Below, in pieces: positions 49,301 through 61,300 of a DNA stretch of 64,000 nt (position 1 is the stretch's first letter; every line of letters starts with the position of its first letter). The translations under genes and the position numbers were made by a program. Under the pieces are notes generated by a model. The model saw only the letters and a program-made list of their open reading frames with translations, was not told the origin of the DNA and ran no database searches. Source of the DNA: Eremophila alpestris peregrina (lineage: Eukaryota > Chordata > Aves > Passeriformes > Alaudidae). Location of the stretch: the NCBI GenBank assembly GCA_009792885.1, contig WMCF01000016.1, positions 8,417,062 through 8,481,061 of the forward strand, read 5' to 3'.

Positions 49301-52300
49301 CCCGCCGCTGTCTTAGACCTGCTCGGGGGAAAATTACTTCCCGCGTGTTGGCATCACCTTCCCGTGCTGCTGTTCCTTGGGCCTGCGTTAAAAAGAGTGT
49401 GGTATCGTTTAAGGTATGTTGATGCAAAATTCGCAGAGGACACCAATTCTGGATGGCCCACTTTGAAGAATTTGGAAGATTAACCTTTCCAGGTTTTTGA
49501 GGTTCTCTGTAAAATACTAGGAATAGACAGCAGATCACTGGCAAGAACTTTGAAGAAGCTGCTCAGTATAAGGAAAGGACAAGACATACCCAAAGTGTTC
49601 TTAATAAATGATGAAAAATCAATTTAGTATTGATGCTTCAGCACTGAGGAAATGAGTAACAGGAGAATTCATAGATTTGAAGTCTTCCACCATCTTGTGT
49701 CCTGTTCTAGATTTCTCTTTATTTTTGGCTTCTCTGATACACAACCACACAACATCTGCCTTTCAGATATTTTAAAGTCTTTACCTTTCTGTGATGTTTT
49801 GCTGTCGCTGGTCAAGTCTCTCTAATGGAACTCTGTGTTCTGGAAAGCCACTGACAGTATGCTAAATGATTTGAAGGTGGGGAGTCAATCATTACAAAAT
49901 TCCTACTATTGCAAAGTCAGAAGAAACTTATTGTATCTGAAAAAACAGTATAGAGAATCTTTCAGGTGCTTTCTCAATAATATAAATAGAGGGATTTTTT
50001 CTGATTCCAAATAGATCATATACACTGAAAATCTCACCATTAATTTCTTAGTGGATTTCTGTCTGACATTCACTAAACAGACACACCATCCCCACAGCAT
50101 CTCAAAACAGATGTCATTACCAGAACCAAAGTCTGAGGCAGTTGTTCTGGTTTTCACTCAGGAAAACTCTTGTTTCCCTTTCCCTGCCTTTCTAGTACCA
50201 CTGAAGTGAAACAGTTGGTCCTGGCCCGCAAGGAAGGTGCTGAAGATGATAAAAGCCAGGTTTGTATGCTGGCAGTAGTAATCCTGCAATTTTTAGCTTC
50301 TTGTTCCAGCACCCCCACTGGTTTTGAGGGAAGCTTTGCTCCCTGAGGATGCCATCACAGACATTCACAATTTGAGATACCACGAGTCTGTTCTTTGTCC
50401 TCTGATAAGGAGTCCCTTATTTAGAAACTGCAAGTTGCAAGACAATTCTTATCTCCGGGATGAACCTGCCGGGAGCCAGCTCTGACTTTAAAAGACTTCC
50501 AGAGACTTCTTTATCTATGCAAGCAGCACCAATCTAATTCAACTGGTTTAAAAAAACTAAGTCATTGCATCTCTGTTGCTTAAATGAGTGGAAGTGTGTA
50601 TTTAACTTGGTTGTGTTTGGTGAATACAGAAGCCTTTAGCAAAGACTCTTGAGTTTCTGGAGATTTAACACAAAGTGCTGCAGAATACAAGAGCCAATTT
50701 AAGGAAGCCTTAAATTGCCTGGTCTGTCATCTTTGCTTTCAGCAGAGCAGGCTGCAGTGGGACCACAGCAGCAGATACTCATTAATGATTTAATTTATTC
50801 TCTGGGCTTCAGAGCGTGGGCTGGGCACTGCAGGGAAACTTCAGGTTTGGTTCTCAGTTGTGGGTAAGTCACATCTGTATGGAACCCAAGCATATTTTAG
50901 AGAGCTATGAAAAAATCCCTGCCCTATATTTTCCCCCCTCTCGCTACAAGGCATCATTTCCAAAGCTTGTAAGTCAGACCATCTGTGCAGTTTTCAGCTG
51001 GGAAACACGAGTAATCAAATAGCTCTACTAATGGAAAACAAATCAGACAAAGCCTTTTCAACCTTCAGAGCTTTTATGTGTTCTGTTTTCCAAACATGGT
51101 CTGTTCAGAAGATACTGTCATTGCAGGGACCACCTGACAGCAGATTCTGTGGATTGAGCAGCAGTTTCTAAGACAAGACAGTGAGGATGAATAAAAATAG
51201 GAAATTTGGCTGTGTTTTTCTTCTGAGCCTCAGGGAAGAGAAGTAATCACTGCACAAATGTCAGGGCGCAGTTGAATTGCAGCGTGTGTGTCTGAGCGCT
51301 CCTTTCAGCCCACACCAGTGCGAGGAGGAGCCTGCAGTGTGGGCTGCTGGTGTGCCTTGTGAACACGGGGAGGCAATGTGTCTCCGGCAGACCGGCTGTC
51401 TCTGCACGGCCAACGCTGCAGGCATCACCAGCAAGGCAGAAAGCATTCCTCCCAAAGGCTGTTTGTTCCGCTTGGGTTTTTTTATTTCAGCCACAGGCTT
51501 AAACCAATGTAGAAAACTTTCCATGGACAGTGCTTTGTTAGGTAGAAATCAGACTTGTTTCCTCATCTGGGGGCTTGTTGCTTTCTGCTCTGTGGTCTGG
51601 ACCACAGCATATACTCCTGGAGGGAGTGACAGTCCTGCTTGAGTGAGAGAGTGAGCTGCAGAGAATCTCAGCTATCTGCAGAGAACTTGGTGAGACTTGA
51701 GTTTTCCCATATTTTCTGTTTTCTCATGTGCAGGTGGAAGGCCAGGCAGCTGTGGAAGGTTTCTCCCCTGCTCCCATACCAAAACTGCAATATCCTACTG
51801 TGCTGGGGCTGGGACTTACCTCCCAATCTCTAGTAAAGCTGCTGTTCACAGCAAAGCAGAGCTTTGAACAGCTGATGTCTCACTCATGCTCTGCTTTTCT
51901 CAAGGTTCTTGTGATATCCCCAGTTACCAGAATCTTCTGATCCACACTGAATTTCTGATGTTGAAAAACAGTTTTCCCTGTTATGTAGAAACCCTCAGCT
52001 ATGTGCTCTCTGCCTTTCCTGCTTGAGAATGGCTGTTTCCTTTTGCATGTGTGGATGTTCATCAGCTCTCAGCACAGGAAGCTGAAGGGACAGCCTGACT
52101 CAAGAGCAGAGATCATCATGCAGTTTTTAAGGGGCTGGGTATAGCCAGGGTGGGTTCCTATCCCTGTTAATTTACCTCAGACTGTTCAAGAGTAAAGTAT
52201 TTTCTCCATTACATAAAAAGTATCACTTTGCAGTCAGGGAGACTTTCATGTAATCTCTGGACAGAAAGCAAGTAGGCACTTGGACAACATCAGTGTCTCA

Positions 52301-55300
52301 GGGTCAAATAATGAATCTGAAATATCAGCTCTGATAATGAGAACTAGAAGTAACTGTTATTAAAAGTTTCTTCTAGTTTGCCCTCACCTGCATAGTTAAG
52401 TTTTGTTGTGATATTGGATCCTACACAAAGCTGAACATAGCACGTCCTGGATGTACAGAGCCTTGTGAGAGGAACATGTTAAACCTGCATCCTTAATCTC
52501 TGTCTTGGTAAAACAGGGATCTGTAGGGAAGCCCTATCTGTGCACTATGACTGCTTCAAATCACCTAGAAATATGACTGTACATCTCCAAAACACCACCT
52601 GCCAGGGAAAGGAGTTTTCTAGCCATAGGGAAGGGAGCAGTTTCTTATTGCTGGAATTGAGATTTTTCAGACCTTCCATCCTGCCTGTTCGGGGCAGCGG
52701 TGATGTTTCCACCTCCTCACTGCCTGGTGCAGGTTCCTGTTCCTCTTCTGCCATGCATAGGCCTTGTTCACCACCACTTTGTCACTCTGTACTTCACCAC
52801 TTACAACGAAGACCCCTGCGTGAGTGCCTCGCATGATGTTGTGGGCGCAGGTGGCATCTATGTCCAGCCACTGCTGGAGCTTGGCAGGGATTTCAGTTCT
52901 GAGGAGTGGGCCATGCTTCAGCACCTCCACCTTGGAGGGGTCCAGGTCGAAGTCTGAGATGCTGGTGGTGGTGTTCTTCCTCAGGATTCTGATTTTCACT
53001 GCTGCAGGGGTTGGAAAAAGAGCTGTGAGTTCTGTTTACTCTTCATAGCCCTCACCTACTTCAACACACAGAGCCAGCCCAAGGCTTCTCTGCTGTCTCT
53101 GCAATGTGGAGAGGTATCTGTCCAAGCTTTTGCAATTGCAGTGAACTTTTACGAGTTCTCATTCAAGGTTAGTTTCCAGTACTGAATACTGTTCTTAGAA
53201 TCGCAGAATTATTTAGGTTGGAAAATACCTCAGAAATCAAGTTCAACCACTGACCCAGCACTGCCCAGTTCACCACTAAACCATGTCCTCAAGTGCCAGA
53301 TCTACTTGTCTTTCAAATACCTTCAGGGATGGTGACTCAAGCCCTTCTCTGGGCAGCTTGTTCCAGTGCTTGATAATTCTTTTGGTGAAGAAATTTTTCC
53401 TGTTACCCAATCTGAACCTCTCCATTGCAACTTGAAGCCATTCTCTCTTGTTCTTATTGTGTGGGAGAAAAAACCTTCTCCTTCTCAATCCGTTTCCCTC
53501 CTAAGAGTGGCAAAAATGTATCAGCACCACTGCAGAAACCCTGGAGAGGAATCACGGGCACAAGCAGGCAGATGCATCAAAGTCCTGGTCTTGTGCAAAT
53601 TACTTGACTTTTCTCTGAGCAGGGATTTCAGGAAGTGACATGGCTGACAGCTGCTCAGGATTTTTAACCTTTTTCTTTGGTTGAAAAATATCTTTATTTT
53701 GCTATATGTGTGCCTGAATTTAGGACAGTATCTTGAAAACTTCCTGCTATCTGATTGAGCAGAGCCATTGCTGCCACTTACTTGGGCTAAGAGAGGGAGA
53801 GTCACAATACTAGAACAACAAGTTTGAAATAGCTGGCATGGAATTTGCTAAAGATTCTTACTGGCATTGACTGAAATGTTTGTCTGCACGGGAAAACCAG
53901 AGTACTGCTTGTTCTTAGCAGTCACAGACCAAAACCAAATCAGAGCCCACAGAAATAAATCAGATCTTTCAGTGCTGCCAGGAGCTGGGTCTCCTGCTAC
54001 CTCACAGGTAAGATGGAAACTGAAAATCCCTGGGATCTGCTGTAAAAGCTACAGTTTCTCCTAGTCAGTCTGTTATGGCAAAGCTATTTTCTGTCCATGC
54101 CACTGCTTGGCTGCTGGAGGGAATGGCAGCAATTGAGAGGAAAAGGAGGGTACTCACCAAAATCATTTGCACAGAGGCTTTCCAGGATCTCCCTGGCAGT
54201 GCTGGCCTCCTCAAGCTCACAGTCCTTGCAGCTGGCTCGGGGCACTGCTGCAACAGAAATCAGGTTATAACACTTGTCAAGCTTCACTGGAAAAGGCACA
54301 ATGAAATTTTGAGATCTGCAAGTGGTGGCTTGCTATTTCTTAGTGATGCTTCTTCCTGAGCTGCCCAAGCCCTGGAGAGATACCTGAGACAGGCAGAAAT
54401 GCATGGGAAACATTAGACTCTCCTTCCTGTGACTTGTCGTGCTTTGTTCAGGTTTGTGTGTGTTGCTGCATGTTAAAGCAGCAGTGAAAATGCTTAAGAA
54501 GATCTCCTAATTTGGATGAAACAGCAAAACCAGTGGTGTGGCCAGATTCCATCCAGTGATGCTGAAATTATGTTGAAATGTCTGTTCTCCCCTTAACTGC
54601 TCTTGAATCTCCCCCAGTGTTCATCAGTATCTTGGTGTTAATTGAGTCCTCCAGACAGACTTTTTTCCACTGTAACTCATGTCTGCAGAGGCTCATATCC
54701 CTTCATGGTGTTTCTAATGTTTAGAGAGAAGGCTTGCAGAGCATTTCTTTTTGCAAGTTTTTAAGCCCTAGACACAGCTGAAAGATTGGGGCTGCAGCTC
54801 CACTGGAAGCACATCTCGCTGCTGGGAGTCTGCTCTCCATGAGCTCTCCCATTGTGCTGGGCCAGAGGCTTTGCAGCCTTTCCTTCCCCCTGCCCCAAAC
54901 CCTGCGGGGTCTGATGGCACCCAGGGAGCTAATGAATACAGCAGAAGGAGGAACAAACCACAGTCAATGTTATGCTAATTTTCTAGACACAGTTCCCAGG
55001 GAGAACAGAACTAGAATCTGTATTTTTTTTTTTAGTACAGCTTAAAACCAGAAATATGCAGAACAGAAACAAATCATAGGCTCATCCTTTTGAGCTTTCA
55101 GTGTTACATATGGGATAACACATAAAGAAAAAAAACTCTTACTTCTCCTGCTTGAGGAATTTTCATCCACGGAGACTGCTGCAATGCACAGTTCATGATC
55201 TGCAGGGAACTTGTTGCAGTTCAGGATCTCGGGCCAGGGGTAGCCGTAACAAGCCATGACGGGAGCACAGCTTCTCTTGACGGCTTCGCAGAGGCTGCGG

Positions 55301-58300
55301 CAGGGGTAGATGAGCCTGGGGAGGGGAGAGGTATTCAGCACCTCCTGTGCCTGCCCAGAGGCTGAGGGTTAAGCCCTGGCACCACTGCTGCTGCTCAAGG
55401 CTGTGTTGAAGGGTTAGCAGGCAATTTTGGGATCTTAGACTTTTTTTTTTGAACATTTATGTCCAGGAAGCAAGCAAGGAATTTCTGAGGACAGGAGGGA
55501 TGAGGCAAGCTGCCAGAAGCCCTTCATCTCCTTAGGGATCTTCTCTAGTTGTGCAAAGACTGCTTACCTTTACAGGTGCCTGATTACACACCAAAGTTCC
55601 TTAGCAGCTCTATACTTTGAGAACTGCAACTCAAAACTGGGGATTCATTCTGCTGCTGGAACTGTTGGAAAACAGCTGGGAAACTGAGAAACCATGTGTT
55701 TGGGGCATGAGCTGGGGTGAGGGGCTGCACAGGAGGTGGGAATTGAAGCTGGTGTGTGCCAGCAGCTACTGCAGTTTATGAGGGGCTGGCCAGGGCATGT
55801 TTCAGCATTGCCTGGGGTGAGAGAGCAGAAGAATCTCAAGGAGAGAACATATTTCTGCTCCTGTGGTATTGAATACTCATGTTTCGCTTTCAGAGGGATG
55901 TACCCTGCTGAGTAATCCAATTGTCCCTTGCCGAGAGCAGCAGCACTGCTTCTTGGGGACTGCATGGATCACATTGCACACATTTTCTCTCAGGAGGCAC
56001 ATGTAGTTGTGCTCCTGCGGGGAGTTAACTCTTACAGCTGAAATAACTCATAAAAGCATCTTACCTGTCCAAGCAGATCGGTGCAAAGAGGGAGCAGAGG
56101 AAAATCCTAGCATCTGGGTGGCACTCCCTGGCCAGCAAGGGCAGCCAGCTGGAAGACTGCTGGATGACTTCTGTCATGGTCTCATGCTCCAGCAGGTTGG
56201 GAATCCTCATCTCGGAGTAGCCGATATCGTAGCACAGGGCCATGCGGTGTGGGATGGGCATGCAGCTGGAGGATCTCCTCAGGTAGCTGGCCCAGGCACC
56301 TGCAGAGCCCCAGAGCAGCAGGCGTGCCAGGAGACCCAGCAGCCACGGGCCACCCAGCCTCCAGGGGTGCCTGCGAGGGGACGTGACCATGCTTGGAGCA
56401 AGTGAACCCACAGCACACCCCGGACTGAGCTGCTCCTGACTGTGGAATGCCTTTTATAGCCTACGAGCCACCTCTTTGTCAATCCATCCTCATTAAGTGC
56501 GGCCCTTTCAGAGCCCTCATGGGGAAGACAATGCTCCAATTTTCATTTGCCAGCGGCCCCGATTGTTTGTGTTTTAGCAGGGGTTTGGCTTAGATCAGCA
56601 GGTGTGGAAATGAGGGCAGTTGGGGAGGGATGAATGACTTGGCCCATGTGTCTTGGAGCTCTTTCAGCCAAGATTGAATCTCTGTTTGACACCACTGCTC
56701 CAACCCATCCCCTTTCTCTTGCTCCAGGATTAGTCATTATTTCATAAACCCTAATGTTTTCCTCTCTTTTGTTTTTTGTAAAAGCAATCAAGTGTTGCTT
56801 AAAGTCAATTAGGAGGCATTTGTTTAGCTGGATCTATTGTTGAGCAGGCAGGGAGATAGGATGGTCTCACAGCCACACGTTAACCATTTAGGAGAGCTGG
56901 GGGCAGAGAGAAACTAATTTGCAGCTCTGGAGCCAAGTTGTTTGCAGACCGGATTGGCAGCACTCAGCTGGAAACCCCCTCTACCTTGCAACCTGCATAA
57001 CTTTCCAGTTAACAGAATTCCTGTTTCATTCTGAAATCCTGTTACTACCACTGAAGAGTGGAATTGTCCTGCCTCCAGCATGTAATTAAGGTTCCATAAG
57101 CCATCATTATTGTAGCCAAGTCTGGGGAACTGGAAGTACTGGGGGTGGGGCATTGGTTGCAAGTGCACATGGTTCATTTGGACCTGGTGCTGTGCCATGA
57201 GGTTCAAACTGGTCAGCAGAAGCTCCAGCTCTGAAGCATCCTCTGGCACAGCATCTCTGTGCTGCCTGTGGCGGAAATTGTTTCCTTGGAGGGTGTTATG
57301 GATACAGCTGGCTGCATTGTCTTCCTGGGGCTTCCCAGGAACAGCTCATTTTCTACAGGGCTGGTTCTGGTCTGTGCTTAGCAGGAAGCCAACTGCTTAT
57401 TGACAGCTTGAGCCGATAGGGTTGATTTCAGGTCATGAAAGTAATTAATTTTTTCCCTCCATTTGAGGGTTGCTGCTGTAGTTGGTCTGTAATGTGTCCT
57501 TGGCACATACCTGCAGGAGCTCTAGGGAGCTGCAATTTGGAGAGCAGGACTTTGGGTCTAGGAGCACTTAACCTGTCCTGCATTGGTGGTTTTTCAAAAG
57601 TCTCAGCAGCTGGTAACAAGGTCACCATAGCTGTGACAGATACCAGCCAGGAGGATCCTCTGAACATCATTTTAACTGTGCTCTGGAATGGGACCTTGCC
57701 AGTGCTTTCCAAGTGCGTGCCCAGTGTACCATGCAGCTAGAAGTCTCCTTGCCTCATGGTCATTGGTGGATTTCTCTGCACTTTAATTTGCTTGGGATTG
57801 TGGCATTGCCTGATTGCTGCTGGGTTTGTGCTGCAAAGGAAAGCTGGAGATACTTGGGTGTGGAGCCTGGCATCCTCCATGTCCAGTATTTTCCTCTTTA
57901 ATATTGCATTTGAAGAACATTTTTAGTGGGGGATCAAGAGAATGAGTGAGAGTAAGTTAGAATTTTTCTCCTTTCTGTTTGAGTTTCATAGTAGAGCTCT
58001 GTGCCATGCTCCCCTGAAAGGGATTTAGTTTTGTGCAATGTGCCATCCTCTCCACATGACAGCAAGGAAGTCTGAAACCCTGGCCATCACCACTGCCCAC
58101 TGTAAAGATTTTTGGCCTCCCTTCCTGTAAAGCAGCAGTTCCCAGACTGTGATCCACATGGCACCTTTGAAATGGTAATATGCAGTGATATGCACGTGTT
58201 TGTTCACTCCTTTGTTCATTGTGGTATCTGTGAGAGAGTTTAAGGGCTTGACCCCAGGATCCAAACATTTAGGAACTGCTGCTATAAAAATACCTGCCTC

Positions 58301-61300
58301 CAGCAGCTCAGGTGTGTCGTGTATGCTCTTTGAGAGCCCTTCTGGTAGAAGGATGGATGTTTTTCAATGTCCCAAACTTAGAAAGTTCCTAAATTTCCCC
58401 CCTACCTCTTTTGATTTTTTTTCCCTGAGTCTCCTGCCACCAGCATGGGATCCCACTATAACAGTTCCTCAGTGTCTGTTGCTGCTCACACTTTTGCTGC
58501 AGAAATCCCTGACTTCCTGACAGAGGAGGAGTGCAAGCTCATTGTCCATCTGGCAAAGCTAAAGGGGCTCCAGAAGAGCCAGATCCTACCCACAGAGGAC
58601 TATGAGGAAGCCATGGAAATGATCGAAATCAGCCAAATGGACATTTTCAATCTGCTGGATCACAATCAGGATGGGCAGCTGCAGCTCAAAGAGGTAGAGT
58701 GTGGGACAGACTGGGGAAGGTTTGCTGGGGACTCTCTGGCACATCCCTCATCAGATGCTCTCTGGGTTACTCATGTGCTTGGGTGGGGCCAGACCCTAGG
58801 ATATACCGATCACAATTTGCTTGATTTTATGCCTCAAAATTAGTGCTGGCCTTCAGAATGGAAGTTTCTGGGGCAACGTGCAGCAGTTGTCATGCTGTTA
58901 GGAGACAGCAACAGTCCTTGCCAGGGCATGTGTGTTTTGAATGTGCTGGATAAAATGTTCCTGTGCTGTGGGTTGTTGCCTCTTGCTGTGTGTCCTGGGA
59001 AGCAAGTTTGTCACGTAGGCCCTGCTTTGTACAGCCTGTGTGAGTTCACAGCAAAGCCACCCCTGTTGATGACCCGAGGGGGATAATAAGCCTCTTGTCC
59101 ACAGCTCTTCAGCACCCTTGCCCTGTATAGCAGGGTGCATCAGGGCAAGTGCTGGCAGTTAAAGTGTGTCCCTCCTCAGGGTCCCATTTCAGGTGAAGCT
59201 GGGAGTCTGAACCCTCCTGTGCACCACAAGTGCTGTGGAGTATGGGAAGCTGTGCCAGTGACAGCCCAGGGCAAGGCTCCTTTCTCTGAAGATCAGAGCC
59301 TGCTGAGAGCTGTTCAGACTTCTGCATGTCTCTGTATATGCTGAATGCAGGAGTTCTGTTCCAAGCCCTTACCTTGGACAAGCAAAAGCATTCACTTGTA
59401 CCATCAATAGCTTTACTTTTCCTTCAAGAGAAAGCTATGCTCTCTCCACCTCAGGGCTGGTTAACCAAGTCCCAGCAGTCATTTGCCATAAACTGGGAAT
59501 AACAGCACTCATCAGTGACACTCTGTGTGTGGCTGCCAGATGATTCTCACTGCAATCGTCTTTCTGCAGAAATGTGCCAATGCCTGTCTGGCTGATGTGC
59601 TGTGGAGGAGATTCCACCAGGCCTTGTGCAGGGAATCTGTAGGGTCTCAGGCGTGCAAGAAACCAGTGCTTTTTTTTTGATCCATTTATGAATTTCAGGT
59701 GTTGACCCATACCCGACTTGGGAATGGCAGGTGGATGACCCCCGAGAACATCCGGGAGATGTACACAGCAGTCAAAGCTGATCCTGATGGGAATGGTAAG
59801 AGCAGCTCCATGGGAATCCCTTCACCCTCAGCCCCTTGGACACCTTGCACAGCCATGTGGGAGAGAGTGAGAGCTGTGTCCCTGCCCAGGCCTTTTTCTC
59901 TAGCTGAATTCTTTGAAGGTAAATAGCACTTCCCTAGACACATTCTCAGGGAAATAAATGCAGGGTAACCCTCTTACTGCAGCACCCCTGCCCCTGCATC
60001 ACCACTCTGGTGGCCAGCTGGTCCCATTGCCTGGGCTTGGGTTTTCTTGGAGCAGGATCAGACCACAACTCTGCACTCCCTCTCCCCTGTCAGACCTGCC
60101 TTGGTTCATGCCCTGCTGTAACAAGATCTTAGGGCTATGCTTCTGCTCCCCTGGTCTGAGAGGTCACTCAAGTTCTGACTTCAGAGCTCTTGTTACCTGG
60201 GATGCAAATGTTCAGACACACATTGCATGCCCCCCCCTGTTTTCAGGGAGACTTTTGCAGCAGGCCAAGAGGCCTGTGAGGGGAAAGTGGAATAAGTGGA
60301 GGTGGGGGTGATCTTGTCTGTCAGCCTTTGGTGCTGACCCCCACTCTGCCACTGCAACCTGTCTGTATTCCATGAGGTCACTTCTGTCCCTCCTGTCCCC
60401 AGTTTCCCAAGGGCTCCTGCTGGTCCGGACATACACTCTAACCTCTGCTGCTCTAATTAGAGTGTCCTCAATTAAGCAACACTCCATTTCCTAATCAAAT
60501 TAAGTGAATGCACAGGCTCTACACACTCTCTTCCAGTGACCTGCATTGAGAGCTGCCCAGGAGGAGCTGCTTTGGAGTTGAAGCAGTAGCAGTGTGAGTG
60601 CATAAATATCCGGAGGGCACCCTGTGCAACTCTCCTCCAGGCTGGTGGCATTCTTGGCAAGGCTATGACTGAGTCCTCAGTGGCTTTTCCACCATTCTGG
60701 ACATTAACAAATGAAAGGTCCTGTTAAAGGGCTATTGGCAGGATCTTGCTTCCAGAGTGCTGCTTCCCTCTGTTGTTAGATTGGTACATGACACTGAGAG
60801 ACCAGGTCACAACCTGGATGTGGCACTGCACCATCAAAGACTGTGGGGAGTAAGGGGAAGTGGAGACAGAGAGACACTAGGAATAATAACAGTGGATCAT
60901 TTGGTCATGGCCTGAGGACGTGGCACCTGAGGAACTGTCCCTGGCTGACCCTTGTGGCTGGTCCTTCCTCCTGCCAGGGGGTGCTGGTGCCCAGGGAGCA
61001 GAGCTGGCACCCAGCAACACTGGGTTTGCTGCCTGAGTGAGCTCCTCTCCCAGTCCATGATGTGTGCTGGGCAGCCCAGGGCAGTGCACTGCATGCTGGT
61101 ATCAATGACCTGTGCAAGCCTTCCCTTCTCCAGAAAGAGGAAACAACAAATGTGAGGATTTTTCTGAAGCTGACAATGGCAAGGGTCCAGCCCTTGCTGA
61201 TTCCAGTTGAGTGCAAACAAGAAATACCTGTTTTAGGAGAAACTGCTTTATACCTCTTGCTTTTCTGTTATTTCTATTTACGCAAGACCATACTGTCATG

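Noticed and set aside
56391..56411. Upstream in-frame extension of the SFRP protein by seven residues
   Set aside because: The codon at 56411 is GTG, not ATG. ATG at 56390 has good context and fits the signal peptide.
56914..57350. Minus-strand open frame of over 140 codons upstream of the SFRP gene
   Set aside because: No recognisable domain, a start codon that is not ATG in the best placement, weak acceptors, and no downstream partner exon. Probably chance.
57352..57670. Possible small two-exon secreted protein on the minus strand: ATG at 57670, hydrophobic start, strong donor CAG|GTATGT at 57511, and an acceptor at 57353 that keeps the frame open for about 45 more codons
   Set aside because: No family resemblance, the join is only one of several possible, and open frames of this size are common in the window. 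Stranded embryonic RNA-seq would settle it.
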